From NCBI GenBank assembly GCA_963556695.1, contig CAUWAG010000004.1:1488001-1552000 (forward strand): a DNA stretch of 64,000 bases, read 5' to 3'. Source of the DNA: Anthostomella pinea. Taxonomy: Eukaryota > Ascomycota > Sordariomycetes > Xylariales > Xylariaceae. The notes under the pieces were generated by a model. The model ran no database searches, had not been told where the DNA came from, and worked only from the letters and a program-made list of their open reading frames with translations. The position numbers and the translations under genes were made by a program. Within the stretch, counting starts at the first letter, position 1, and each line of letters opens with the position of its first letter. This document shows, in pieces, positions 1-12,153 of the stretch.

Positions 1-206
1 CGAGAGATGACCTGCCCGTGTCCGTGTCACTGAGTCCCGAGTATCTTGCATACTCCCTACTCTCCCAAGTATCAGTCGCGTCGGTCGGTCCAGCAACTCA
101 GCGCCGCTCCCGCCTGTCTATCTCTCCGACTGTATTCTTCCTGGCCCTCCATCGCCCCCGTCACTTTGTCTGGTCGCTCCCGAGCCCGGCTTAGGCGTCT
201 CTCGCA

Positions 207-1758
207 ATGGCTTCTTCCTCTTCGAACGTCGTGGGTGTCCACTACCGAGTCGGCAAGAAGATCGGCGAAGGGTCATTCGGTGTCATTTTCGAAGGCACCA
301 ACTTGCTGAACAACCAGCAAGTAGCCATCAAATTCGTAAGCTCTCCGTGTCATCCCTCCCACATTCGCTTCGGTGCCAGAACACATCATCCATGCCTCGA
401 GCTCGGGTCTTTTTATTAATTCCGACGTCTGCACAGGAACCTAGGAAGAGCGATGCACCACAACTACGAGACGAGTACCGTACATACAAGATTCTTGTCG
501 GCTGCCGTAAGTACTACCAAGCTTCACAGTCTTGTGGACCCGACACTAATCAACGTTGTATCTATAGCTGGTATCCCTAATGTCTACTACTTCGGCCAGG
601 AGGGTCTTCACAACATCCTTGTCATAGATCTACTCGGACCGTCGTTGGAAGATCTCTTTGACCACTGCAATCGAAGATTCTCTATCAAGACGGTGGTAAT
701 GGTAGCGAAGCAGATGGTGGGTCCGAGCCAGCGTATTACATGCCTTGTTGGTCACTAACCCAATCCAGCTTTCCCGCGTACAAACCATTCACGAGAAGAA
801 CCTCATCTACCGGGACATCAAACCCGACAACTTCCTCATCGGCCGCCCAGGAACCAAGGCCGCCAATGTGATCCATGTTGTTGACTTTGGCATGGCTAAG
901 CAGTATCGAGATCCCAAAACGAAGCAGCATATTCCATACCGAGAGAGGAAATCCCTGTCAGGAACAGCTCGTTACATGAGTATCAACACCCACCTTGGCC
1001 GTGAGCAATCTCGCCGAGATGATCTCGAGGCCCTGGGTCATGTCTTCATGTACTTCCTCCGTGGTGGTCTTCCGTGGCAGGGTCTGAAAGCTGCAACGAA
1101 CAAACAGAAATACGAGAAGATTGGCGAGAAGAAGCAGACGACCCCAATCAAGGAGCTTTGCCTTGGGTTCCCTGACGAATTCAACAAATACCTGACCTAC
1201 GTCAGGAACCTGGGCTTCGAGGACACCCCCGACTACGACTACCTTCGTGAGCTATTTACACAGGCGCTGAAGAACCATGGGGAGGTAGAGGACGGCGAGT
1301 ACGATTGGATGAAGATCAGCAAGGAATCGGCCAAGGGTTGGGACAAGGGCGGAGCAGCGTATCACAACCCAAATGCCAGGCCGAATGCGTCAAACGTGGA
1401 ACTACTACACCAATCCCGTGGCAACAGCAGCAAGCCGAACAACATCACTCAAGAACGTTTAAACGCCGCGCAGCCCCCACCTCCGTCTCCAGCCAAGGGG
1501 ATGGACAAGCGCGTACGGCAAAACGCGCCCGGCGCCTTGACGGCGCAGCGAGGTAGCGCGGTGGGGGGTCTCCGAGATATGGCTACTCCAACTGGCTCGA
1601 CTCAGGCCCAGTTCCAGAACAGCAACCAGAACTTGCCGCCGAGGATGACGCAGCAGTCGAACATGAGTCCCCAGGCGGGCTTGACTAATGGGTCAAGACC
1701 GTCCGAGCCCCAGCCTACGGGTTTCCAGAAGTTCATGAAAGTTCTTTGCTGCGGTTAG
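207..1758 (+). CDS. Casein kinase I, plasma-membrane Yck1/2 type
   Basis: Serine/threonine kinase of the CK1 family. Exons by splice signals and frame: 207-335, 437-506, 568-716, 769-1758. Seen: glycine loop GEGSFG, the VAIKFEPR lysine strand, catalytic [19 protein letters not shown], and the CK1 signature [14 protein letters not shown] followed by [11 protein letters not shown]. The catalytic domain fills roughly residues 10-290. A Gln/Pro/Ser/Asn-rich tail follows, ending in KVLCCG. Paired C-terminal cysteines are known in yeast Yck1/Yck2 as palmitoylation sites that hold the kinase at the plasma membrane, so this copy is assigned to that branch rather than the nuclear Hrr25/HHP branch (inference). 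The Met at 207 starts directly before the conserved N-terminal kinase sequence. A further possible intron straddles the stop codon (see findings). Family certain; subtype likely. Confidence 0.95.
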
Positions 1759-3202
1759 TTGCAACATGATGTTCTGCAGTGATATGGTAGCTGACGAACT
1801 ACAGGTTAATGCTTTTGTTAGCATGGCATACAAGCGATTCCACATAGACTAAAAGGCGGTTGGATGGGATTCCCCACACCGTCTTGTAATGCCTTTAATA
1901 CTTCCTGGCCCATTTTGCCGGCTTGTTCCCCTCATAGAGCTTTCGACACCTGTTGCTTGTCGTCACGAATCACGGTCATCTCTTACGTTGTCGGAGTTCA
2001 GAATCCGGATTCGGAAGCCCTTTGCTCTGGACGCCGCCAGCAGGCTGAAATGAATCAATCGAGCCTCAGGCCTTGTAGGCTGCTTGACGCATATCGCGAT
2101 CAAAGTCGGCTACTCTCAACCTAATCTGAGAAAAACTGGCCAGTTCTGTCGCATGGATCTTGGCTTGATCTAGGCATGGCGCAATCCGGGACACAAACAT
2201 CCGTTCTCCATTTTTCCTTCACGACGTTCGCTTTGACGAATAGATACAAGCTGTTAATAAACGAAAGCGCAGCAACGGCGCACGGTGGGTTTTTTTTGAA
2301 ACTTGTGGCAAGCATTGCGACTGGGGGTCTCCGGCATTTTCTTCTCTCCTTTCGCCTACGGCATCACACATCACTTATTGTCTATAATTGCGATGAAATA
2401 TCGGGGAGAGATGAGGGCATGGCAGAGAGCGAGAACAGGAGGTGTTGCGAATCAATGGATTGGGGAAGACAGGCCAGAAGCAGCACGCGCGGAGTGGCTG
2501 GCTAGAGGGTGAGGTGGTCCGCCGCTCTGGAGGATATGAGAGATATTGGGCCCGGAAGGTAGTAAAGATGAGGCAATAGGACAAAAGTTCGGTTACGACA
2601 TTGTGCGTACGTCGATTGTGATGTGAAATGTGACTACTCGTATGCGTGTTAACTTGCGTCGCCATTTCGCGCGCAAGTCAAGTCGGGTGGATCAGAAGTG
2701 ACATGAGTATTGCTTGACCAAGGGGTGAGGAGCCTTCCGGTTGCAGACGAGTCAAGTCATACTTCTTCAGGCTGAGATACAGATTTTCATCTCAGACTGG
2801 CTGACCGAGACTCCATGAGTCAGACAGCTCAGTTCATCTAGCCAGCCACGAGTCTCGGGTGCTATCGACTCCTTAGTCCCACAATGCCTCACTTGCGAGA
2901 CAATAAACGCCGTCAAAGACTGAACTCGGATAGTCTGGTCTGCTCCTGTGGCCGCCGCGATGTATTTTATATGTGAATCATTACATGGATTTCTACCGAC
3001 AGAGACAGCCTCGCAGTACAGGACACGCACATCACGGCTCCCGTAAAGAAAGCAAGCAAGTATATATGCCCACCTGCCAGCGCGTATGATATTTCGAACA
3101 GTGACGAGTGCCCTTTTCCTCGTGTCAGCACCCGCAGTCCCTGTCCCATGATACACGGTTCTACGTTCCTGACTCTGGATTGGTTGGTTGATTTGGGTTG
3201 CG
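1759..3202. other. Intergenic: convergent 3' ends of the CK1 and p24 genes
   Basis: Holds the 3' untranslated regions of two convergent genes. Open frames here are short and share no recognisable domain. No repeat, tRNA or transposon fragment was recognised. Confidence 0.6.
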
Positions 3203-4090
3203 TTACGTGAGCTTCTGCTTGATGAAGAAGGAGCGCAGATGCGATAGCTGCCAGGCGCAGGTGATGCCCAGCACGACGATCTGGATGAACATCCACCGCA
3301 CGACGCGGGAGTTTGTCGATTCGGACTGGTCTCTGAATTCGGCTTCGCGTTCCTGTACATGGGGGTGAGTATATGTCAGCATATGTGGTTCTTCCATCTC
3401 CGCCTGTCTGCCATATCTGCCTGTCTGTCTTTGACCGACCGGTAAAGTAGAAGTGGGACATGGGGATAGATAGAGGTTGTGAGTGGAATACTGACCCGCT
3501 GGAAGATCTGCTCGCGCTTGATGTCCTGCAGGCGGTTGTTGAGGTCCTTGACGCGCTGCGAGATGTCCTTGAGCTTGTTCTTGTCGGTGCTCTCGATCTC
3601 GCTCGACTCGCCGATGGCCAGGTCCAGCGTCAGCTTGATGCCGCCGTTGGGGTGCAGCACGCTGAGCCAGTTCTGCCGCCCGCTGCTGCTGCTGGGCGTG
3701 AAGCAGATCTTGTGCTCGCCCGCCTCGTGCGCGCTGAAGGTGAACTTGCCGCCTGCCGCCCCGCGCTGCGAGACTACCCGGTGGTCGTTGTCGAAGAGCT
3801 CCTGTGGTAAAATGGGAACGTTAGTATGCGCATCAGGGGGGTGGCCAAGAGGGAAGACGTGGTAGGAGGAGGGGGCGGCTGCGTACGTCAACGGATATGT
3901 AGATGCTGATGCCGTCGTGCTTCGACCACGTCCGCGTGTTGTCGTCCCATTCCTCCGCCGAGTAGTGTCCCACGACCAGGGTGTCCTTTGGCAGTTCCTC
4001 GAAGAAGCACTTAGGCTGGCTGCCGTCGATGAAGAAGTACAGCGCTTGGGCGACGGTGCCCAGGCACAGGAGGGGGAGTATCGCCCTCAT
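3203..4090 (-). CDS. p24/emp24 family cargo receptor (Erp1/5/6-like, GOLD domain)
   Basis: Type I membrane protein of COPII/COPI vesicles that helps select cargo between ER and Golgi (known for the p24 family). Exons on the minus strand: 4090-3887, 3801-3496, 3352-3203, all phase 0, giving 219 residues, the usual p24 length. Seen: an N-terminal signal peptide ([16 protein letters not shown]) and the p24-alpha start [20 protein letters not shown]. The GOLD domain contains two cysteines (PKCFFEE and HKICFTP). A membrane-proximal coiled coil follows (residues about 130-180), then one transmembrane helix ([17 protein letters not shown]), and a short cytosolic tail [11 protein letters not shown]. 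The tail has the expected FF motif and lysines. The Met at 4090 lies directly before the signal peptide. Most like the Erp1/5/6 branch; exact paralogue not assigned. Confidence 0.92.
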
Positions 4091-4738
4091 TGTTTTTATT
4101 GTGATAGGTAGACTGGATAGCCAACGAATCCCCGACGTATGGTCCAGTCGATTGAGAGCGTTGGGTCGTGGGTGGGCGGGCGAGGCCGTCGTGGATTGAT
4201 CGGCGGGTGCGTCGAGCGAGTCGGGCGAAGCTCTCGCGGGTGTGTCCAAGGTGCCTCGTTAAGAAAAAGGCCAGGCCGGGCCAGGGGGTTGGTTGCTTTG
4301 GAGTGAGAGCTTACACCTTGGAGCGCCCTAGCATCTTTCAAGTTAGCTTGAGATCTGGAGCCCCGGATAGTAGATACTGTTATCGATTAGGCTGTCACGT
4401 GGCCCAATCGCTTGGGAAACTTTAAGTTCATACCAGTGGCGCGACCGTAGGGTCAAGACTCAAATGTTGATTGCCTTCCATGATTGATTGATTGATTGTT
4501 TTCAATGCATCGCCGTCGACATCCATCACCCCAGACAACCACCATCTCATCCGACCCGTCCAGCGAGGATTGCCATCAAATTTCCGTCGAAGACACCGTT
4601 CTTGAATTGTGGTGCGCAAAGTCGCGTAACTAGCCTCGAAGCCTCCGGTTCTCTTGCTGTGACGTCCTCCACGCGACGCCCTTTCTGCCCAGGTCCCTGG
4701 TCGCTGCACTTTCTCGCGCGTCTTTATAAGGCACTCCA
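4091..4738. promoter_or_regulatory. Bidirectional promoter region between p24 and swc4
   Basis: About 650 bp separates the divergent start codons of the p24 gene (minus) and swc4 (plus). A GCCCAAT box occurs near 4402-4408 and a short ATTG run near 4482-4499. No core promoter element can be assigned with certainty. Confidence 0.4.
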
Positions 4739-6625
4739 ATGGCCTCACACGATGTCCGCGATATGCTCAACCTGCCCTCGGAGGGGGCGGGTCACCGGCC
4801 GGCGAAGAAGCAGAAAACCAGCGCACCGCGGCCGAATTTGAAAGGACTGGCGCGAGAGGTGCAGAGTCTGGGAGGGGACAATCCGATTGCCATCGTGCCT
4901 GAGATATCTACTTTCAAGAAGCGGAGGTTCGGCAGCAGGAAACCCACGGCGCGGTGGGAGATGCGTTCTTTTCAGAACTCCGCGCGGGGGGACTGCTCGC
5001 TGCATCTGCGCCATTGGAGGAAGCAGACCGACGGCCGTCGATCGAGAGCTTCGTCACAACCTCAACAGGATGGAAATACCCCTGGAGATGTTGGGATGGG
5101 AACACAGAGCGAGTCGGAGAAGCTTGACGACTCTGGATTTGCGAAGTTCAATGTCCAAGTCGACGTTCCTCAGTACAGCGAGGACCAATACAATTCCAAC
5201 CTAGTGAGCAACGACTGGACCAAGCACGAGACAGACTATCTGATTGAACTGGCAAGAACGTATGACTTACGGTGGCCGTTGATCTGGGATAGGTACGAAT
5301 ACACACCGCACTTGTCAGCCAGCACAGCGGATGGTGAAGGTGTAGACGTCACAGATCCAAACACTGCTGTGGTCCCCGCGCCACATGTCCGTAACCTGGA
5401 GGACCTCAAAAGAAGATATTACGAGGTGGCAGCCAAGATGATGGCTGTCCAGAAGCCCGTGCAGTACATGACGCAAGCCGAATTCGCATTGCACGAGGTC
5501 ATGGCCAATTTCGATCCAGATTCCGAGACGCGGCGCAAGAAGTTTGCACTGAATGCACTGAGCCGGTCGCCAGACGAGGCACGCGAGGAAGAACATTTAC
5601 TTATTGAAGTCAGGCGCATAGTGGCCCGGCAAGAAAAGCTCAACCAGGAGCGTCGCGAATTATACAACCGTCTCGACTATCCGCACACAGAACAAGACAT
5701 CAGCACTTTTAAATCCAGCGCCGGGTTACAAACACTACTTCAAAACATGATGAACATTGACAAGTCCAAGAAACGGAAGTCGCTCATGGACGCCAACGGC
5801 ATGAACACACCAGCCTCTGCTCACCCGTCGGGGGGTCCCCCAGGCTCCACGCCAGTCTCCGAGAGCCGCCGCGAGAGCATCGCTGCGTCAATTGGAGGTC
5901 ATAGGGACTCCATAGGTGGCGGTGAGCGACCTGAACGGCCTTCGAAGAAGGGCGCATCGCAGCCCGAGCGCAAGAAACTCAGCGAACAGGAAGAGCAGAT
6001 TTACGGTGTGGCTCACTACGATCGTCTACCGTCAGGTCCCACTTTCCGCTACGAACGGATTAATAAGATTTTGACGACGAAAAGCCATGCTCAGCACCAA
6101 CGAATCACCAACACCTTGACAGAACTCGACATTCCCACCAGGCTCAACATGCCCACCAGACCTGTAGTCGAAGAGATGGAGAAGCTGCTGAATGCTATCA
6201 ATATACTCCTTGATATTCGAAAGATCAATGACAAGGTCGACGCTGAGATCAAGGTCGAGCAGGCCAAGAAAGCCGAGCGTGAGAGAGCTTCTGTCGCCCA
6301 GGCTCAAGCTCAAACCAAGTCGGAGGATACAGACTCGTCACGCGAAGATAAGAAGTCAGACCAGACAGTGACAAACGGAGCTGGTGCTGCCGCCAATGAC
6401 GAAGTCTCAGGCCATCCCCATGAGAGGACCAACAGGGAAGGCACCAGCACCAACGGGGCTACTGCGGAGGCGATGCAAATAGACGGTGCTGGGGAATCTT
6501 CACTAGTCAAGCAGGAGACGGGGGACGATAAGGCTGCCCGTCCGGGGAGTAGTGGAGCACATAAAAGAAGCGCCAGCGACTTGAGCAGCGTCAGCGACAA
6601 CAGTGCCAAGAGACAGAAGAAGTAG
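4739..6625 (+). CDS. swc4: SWR1-complex protein 4 (DMAP1 homologue)
   Basis: Subunit shared by the SWR1 complex, which exchanges histone H2A for H2A.Z, and the NuA4 histone acetyltransferase (known for Swc4/DMAP1). Single exon, 628 residues. Seen: N-terminal SHDVRDMLNLP, the conserved block FKKRRFGSRKPTARWEMRSF with the following LHLRHWRK, the SANT/DMAP1 segment around residues 155-195 (NDWTKHETDYLIELARTYDL, then RWPLIWDRYEY), and a Lys/Glu coiled region. A second conserved segment spans about residues 425-500 (GPTFRYERINKILTTK to LDIRKIND). The C-terminal 110 residues are low-complexity and acidic, ending in the basic AKRQKK, a plausible nuclear localisation signal. The Met at 4739 is the first in frame and immediately precedes conserved sequence. 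Confidence 0.95.
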   Translation: MASHDVRDMLNLPSEGAGHRPAKKQKTSAPRPNLKGLAREVQSLGGDNPIAIVPEISTFKKRRFGSRKPTARWEMRSFQNSARGDCSLHLRHWRKQTDGRRSRASSQPQQDGNTPGDVGMGTQSESEKLDDSGFAKFNVQVDVPQYSEDQYNSNLVSNDWTKHETDYLIELARTYDLRWPLIWDRYEYTPHLSASTADGEGVDVTDPNTAVVPAPHVRNLEDLKRRYYEVAAKMMAVQKPVQYMTQAEFALHEVMANFDPDSETRRKKFALNALSRSPDEAREEEHLLIEVRRIVARQEKLNQERRELYNRLDYPHTEQDISTFKSSAGLQTLLQNMMNIDKSKKRKSLMDANGMNTPASAHPSGGPPGSTPVSESRRESIAASIGGHRDSIGGGERPERPSKKGASQPERKKLSEQEEQIYGVAHYDRLPSGPTFRYERINKILTTKSHAQHQRITNTLTELDIPTRLNMPTRPVVEEMEKLLNAINILLDIRKINDKVDAEIKVEQAKKAERERASVAQAQAQTKSEDTDSSREDKKSDQTVTNGAGAAANDEVSGHPHERTNREGTSTNGATAEAMQIDGAGESSLVKQETGDDKAARPGSSGAHKRSASDLSSVSDNSAKRQKK

Positions 6626-8999
6626 TGGTCATGCCCTCAGCTGGCCAGGTTGCTACCAGGCACCGCATCAATCATCGAGTACGACTGGCAGGATATGACC
6701 AGCGACATGACCGACAATAGCGATGATGACGAGGATATAATCGCGCCTGGCACGGTTATTCTGCCTGTCCCGAACAACAGCCGCTGAACTTCCGACGTAT
6801 ACAAGGACCCGGAGATGACAGCCATACTTTACTGGCTGGAACAAGCTGTCATTGTGGTCTCGATGGGGGTTGGTCATGTTAGGTCTATGGAGGGAGGTGA
6901 TCCACACAGATATGTAGAAGCATTAAGGTAGAACGGGCTCCCAGCTCATAATGCGATGAACTACCCACTTCCACCATGCATCTTTGAAGTTTCAACTTGA
7001 GAGCCGGCGTGTTTCGAACAGCACAAACCCCCCTTTTACTGACACCCTTCTCGTAAGCCTGTTCGCCATGACCTATAAAGTGCGGATAATCATGATGTTG
7101 CTATTGATGAAGGCTGCTGCTCATGTCTAGGACTTGCACTGGAAAGCATTTGCTGGCTTAGTGTCCCGAACTTGTATGCTCGAGGATGGAACACCGTCTA
7201 TAAATAAGACAGGACAACGGTGGTTGGGGTGCTCCGTTCGGTCGGGTGTGTTGCTAACTTGGCCCGGCCCACCTGAGTCTGGGTTGGTGAGTTTATTACC
7301 GTTCATGGGTATTCCTGTGCGCATCTTTACATAATTCGAGCATAATATGTATATTATTTGGAATAATTCGTGAGTACATTAGCTTAAGCAGCTGCCACCC
7401 CCTAACGTTACCACAGAAAACACAGGACAGAGGTGGCATTGATGTTAGATATGCACTCATGGCATTGGGTACCTCATAGAAAGCAGTCCCAGCAGGTGGC
7501 AATGCTTTGGCTACCGAAGTACTGCAATGGGGCAGGGTTGTAGGTCTGACACGTCGGTGCGTACAACGGAAATCCAAATTGCTAGTATGGGAGAGGAGAA
7601 AGAGAGGGTCCAGGGAAGCATCCTGATGACGGGGATCCCGTGCTCCATAACCCACACATACCCTGGCCACCGAAGTGTCTTGGTAAGGTGTTCGAAAATA
7701 GAGTTCGCCGCAAGGTGGAAAGGGTCTGAACCTATGCCGCGTGGGATCCTGGCAGACGAGAATCCTGATCTTGGCACCAATTGTATAGTCGTCACACTTG
7801 TACAATCAACACCTTGTAATAAGCAGTTACCGGTATGTTCTGACAAGCCACGCTTGATGCTTGTAAAAAGGCGACCTGTATAACGAGACCTAAATGAAGC
7901 ACGGGGTGTATGAAGGTTTCTCGAGGTCCAGTGTACCCACCTAATTCCCACAGATTGGCTGCAAAGACTCTTATACAGAGAAGATGCATCACCCAGCACG
8001 GCTATACGTCGTGAACTACTCGTTCCCATGTGGTGCCAATGCGTTCCCTGAGAAACACCGAAGCACTTCGAGGTTCTTCAATACCATTAAGCCGATCTAT
8101 CAGCCAGTAACACACAATATATGCTGAGTAAGCGATCAAAAACGGAATTCTGGAGAACTTGCAAGAGGTACCAACCTGAAAGGAGAGGCTTTCCCTGTTG
8201 CTACGTTCCGTGTCCATCACAAGGCTGACGTAACATGAATCTCAGGTCCGCGCCAGTGTCTTACGCTATGGAGTAGAAATACAGATTGCAAGTCTCAACT
8301 CATGCAAGGTCTAAGCATGTCCGTTCCGCCAATGTGTACCCTCCTTGCTGGTGTAAATCGCACTAGCGCAGAAGGGGTTGTGTCCTCTAAAGACGCCGTC
8401 TCAAATGCAATCTCGGTGTTCAAACACTCAAGTTTAGATACTCAAAACACTTTTCAAGTGCCAATAAGGCAGTGATCATAAAATGACTTGCGGCTGTGTT
8501 CCTGGCCCTTGATGGGGGGGGGGGGGGGGTTGCTTGTGTTTTTTTGTGGTTTATTCGGGGGGGGTGGTCGGAAATTATGAACATGCGTGTATTGGGTGGC
8601 ACAAAATAAAGGGGCAGGAGGCATGACGCAGGACCAGGCCACAGATCGGTGGCAGTCATACCACCAGGCGAACATGTAGATAAATATCTCAGTTGCAAAT
8701 CATTGAATGAAGGCTACGATTAGGCTCTTGAGGTATCTCGAAACGACTGCACCTAGAGGTATATTGGCAGGGCCCTGTCCCGGGGCGCCACCTGCCTCCA
8801 GTCCGCAAAGAATTATGGTGACGACTACATATGTATAGTACAGTGTTCGTGCACAACTCTGTGGGTGATGTAATGAAAAAGGCCTAGCAATGCCTTCTTC
8901 ACCGCACATACACTCCTGTGAAGTGAAAAGCAATCATATCACCTCCATGGTAACGCCCGGCTGATGGTGGCTTCCACCGGCCTGATTAGCCAGACGACC
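6626..8999. other. Intergenic, no supported gene
   Basis: Between the convergent swc4 and Zn2Cys6 genes. Overlapping open frames near 7300-8200 show no domain, no consistent splice chain and no codon pattern that favours one frame. A run of 16 G residues lies at 8514-8529, with a second G-tract near 8558. Confidence 0.55.
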
Positions 9000-11412
9000 T
9001 TACATTGCAGGTCGGAAGCTGCTGTCAGGCCTGTCCAGCAGTATTTGGTCGATGACATTCTGTCCAGAGTTAGCAATGTATGGCTGATTATCGAGAGTGT
9101 TTTCGGCTTACCCAATCGACCAGGTTGGCGTCACTCAGCACATTATCAAGGGGTGCGCAATCCACGAAGTCCAGTGTGAAGTCCATGGTTGGGAGTATGT
9201 GAGAATAGTCGTATGGCACTTGTAAGATGGATGGAGGTGGTTGGACGTCATTGTTGAGCAGACTTGCCAGCGAGCCGCCCCGAACGTCGGGCTGTGGAAG
9301 ACGTGGGGGCGGAAGCTTCGCAGGGGCCGGCTCTTGCATCGACACTTTTCGGAGGATGGCACCTACAACACGGGTAGCATGGGCGGCATCTCGGGAACTG
9401 TGCTTCCTTTCGGACCATATCTTGTACGAGGTTCCCAGAGCCTTCAGCTTCCTCGACCGGTCTGTCGAGCTAGGACGGTGTTAGCAGGTGTCAGCGAGCG
9501 GTAGGTTCCACCATCATTTCATGAGCTTACCTGCTAGGCAAGTTTTCTGTAAGATCTAGGCACAGTATCATCGCCGCGATCAGGAAGTCATGGAGGGTGA
9601 GTGATGAGAGCATGTATTTGTCCTCAAAGAGTCTTCCACCATGTTTGCTCTCCTGTTCGTATTCGGCATGCAGTTCGAGGATCTTGAGGGCTGCGTCCCG
9701 GCAGATGTTGCGTGACGTATCATATCTCGGGTTGTCCTTGTCGCGATTGAGATATGGGCGGTGCAAAACGCAGAGGCTCTTGAGGTACATCAACTCCAAC
9801 ATCAAGCGGTGCACGATGTCGTGCGTCTGGTCAGTGAAGCTGTATGACCGAATTGGTTTGATCTGTAGAGCTGGAGGCACTTGATTATGATACTGATGGA
9901 TCTCGTCGTTGAGCCGAAGAGCCTCGTCGTAGGGTAGGGGATGGATCGATAGAGTAGAACGGATGACTCGACGTAAAAGACGGCATAGTCTCGACTTCCA
10001 GCACAAGTACAGGGTTGACGTTGCTTCGGTAGGCGGTCTTGAAGGGGGCAGCACCATCATGTTCTCGTCGAAATCCGTGTCGTAGAGATTACTTGGGGAC
10101 TCTGTGTCGCACTCGTCGTCGCGAATGACAGGTGGCATCCCTAGCTGAAACGAGAAGAGGACGTCGAATACCTCAATGAAGAACCAGGCTCGGCGGCGAA
10201 GCTCACCCTCGAAAGGTGTTACGTTTGATAGGTATTTCGGGTCTCGGTGGTATCCCATGCGTTGTGCGAGGCGGGCGGTAAGGGCGAACTTCGCCCAGAT
10301 ACTAGAATTGACAACGGCATCTCTCTGTTTAATCATCTCGGTGTAACCATGGAGTATGAGTGCTTCGATGGAGTAAGGCTTGGCAGAGAGGTAACCTCCC
10401 GAAACAAGACAATCTGCTGCCAGGCCCGCCAGCGACTCGGGCTGAGGTGCATCAGCTATGCCACTTTCGCCCTTCGCCATGGCAATGGACTGAGCGATAC
10501 AGAGCATAGACGATAGACAACTTATCCACAGCAGGCTCGCCGAAGATGGGTCCCTCCAGAAGCCGTCATACTCTCTTTGGAACTTGGTAGTGTGGATGTA
10601 CGGTGCGGTTGTGAATGGGTGCCGGAAGTAGAGCAACACGAGATTGTCAGTCTTACTCTGCGGCGGTAGTCGTGCCACAGCTTGCTCATGGGTGATCTTG
10701 GATTGGTTCCCCAAGATGACATCCGGACTATCTGGAGGCCAGCTTTGCGTAGGTGGTGGAGGCGGCGAGGGGCTTGTATGTGTGTCTGGTTCGGCTTCCA
10801 GGATGCCTTGGATGTCGTGGATGCTATCCAGAATTGAGGCCCAGTGAGTGCCGCCCACATAACCACCACCCTCGACCATCTGTGTGGCCGAATGCATTGA
10901 TCCAGACGGGGTGAAGCTCGGGGGCGAACTCAAGTCGGAGAGGGCATCCGTCTCAGTCCGGGGGTCCGAACTTGAGGGGGTGTTCGCGGCAGGGTCCTGG
11001 CCATGGGCAGTGTATACAAGCCCGTTGACCATCTCCTCCAGCTTCTGAAGACGGACCTGGAGGACGGGGCGGGACATAGGCTCGGGTCGCGAGCGCACAT
11101 CCAGCTGCGACCGCGGCTGCTCCGGTGCGCGGCTCTTGCGAGCAGCACGCGGGGCATACTCGCAGAAGTTGGCCTCGCCGCTCTTGACGCATCTCTCACA
11201 CGGCTGCTGCCGGTCGCATTTCACCTAGCACTCGGAGTTGAGAGTTGAGCCGAGAGGGCACCAAGATGAGCTCGACTACTTACCTTGCGGGTTCTGCACA
11301 GGAGACAACTGACGGGCGGGCGGTTGCGCTTCTGAATCTTGCGCTGAAGACCCTCGGCGGGTTGTGCGCGGAACACATTGGTCTGGTAGCTTGCGGGCGG
11401 GCCGTTGTCCAT
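9000..11412 (-). CDS. Zn(II)2Cys6 transcription factor with fungal-specific middle domain
   Basis: Gal4-type nuclear regulator. Exons on the minus strand: 11412-11284, 11224-9531, 9469-9112, 9059-9000; 746 residues. The binuclear zinc cluster is assembled across the first intron: C36-x2-C39-x6-C46-x5-C52-x2-C55-x8-C64, with the basic run RTRKVKCDRQQ. A short linker and a likely dimerisation helix (VLQVRLQKLEEMVNGLV) follow. The fungal-specific middle homology domain runs from about residue 230 to 500, including YFRHPFTTAPYIHTTKFQ and the later RRRAWFFIEVFDVLFS. The last two small exons are chosen because they keep the frame open with GTAAGC donors and end in a natural TAA. The start lies 742 bp from the end of a P450 gene on the same strand, so it may regulate that gene (inference). 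Target and ligand unknown. Confidence 0.88.
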
Positions 11413-12153
11413 GGCGCCGCAGATGTCGGGGATAACCTCTTAACCTAGGTCATTCACGTTGGACCGTCGATTGAGCACTGAGCAGCACGGAGAAAAGAAC
11501 GGTGCACAAGTCGTGTTGAAAGTGTCTTTGTAAAATGGATTCCGGGGTGCAGAAGGACTTAAGGCGGTTCCTAATCGAGACGAGTGCGGGGATCCGACTA
11601 CTTGTGAATTGTCGTCGTCGATGCTTCAATTGTGTTGATGCTGATGCTGTCGGTGTTGTCGGGAACAGTGGGCGGGTCCGTAAATCCGCGAGGTGCAGGT
11701 GCGGGACCTTGGAAGTGGAACGATGCCTGGATGCCTGGATGCCTCGGGCTCCACTTGACTGGATGCCAAACTCCGCGGCAGCTCTCCTCGGTAACGTGCC
11801 TTCCTTCTCCTGTCGGTGATTCCTCGGCAGGATATAGCACCCCCTCTCAGCATTACCTCCGAATAGGCCAATGCCCCAGCAGGTTAGCGTCGGAGCTTCG
11901 GCTGCCTCATGTGCTGCATCGGGATTTTTGTTGCCGCTGTCGTACATAAGGTATCTGTCTCATTGAAGGGAGCAGGCCTTTCACTACCTACACCCGACGT
12001 TCCTAACTTTCCACGTCTGCCTTTAAAGCTGGGCATTAAAAAGTGACAGTTGAGAGAAGTGCTCGAACTGTCTTATGAATTTCTGGGGTTATTGTATATT
12101 ATATTACACGGAGCCGAGAACTCTCCTCAAGGCTGCTAGAACTCGTACTGCCT
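11413..12153. other. Intergenic between the Zn2Cys6 and P450 genes
   Basis: Same-strand spacer holding the 3' end of the P450 and the promoter of the regulator. No gene, repeat or RNA recognised. Confidence 0.5.

Noticed and set aside
7296..8029. Overlapping minus-strand frames of about 170 codons
   Set aside because: Two frames cover the same DNA with no conserved motif and no preferred codon pattern.
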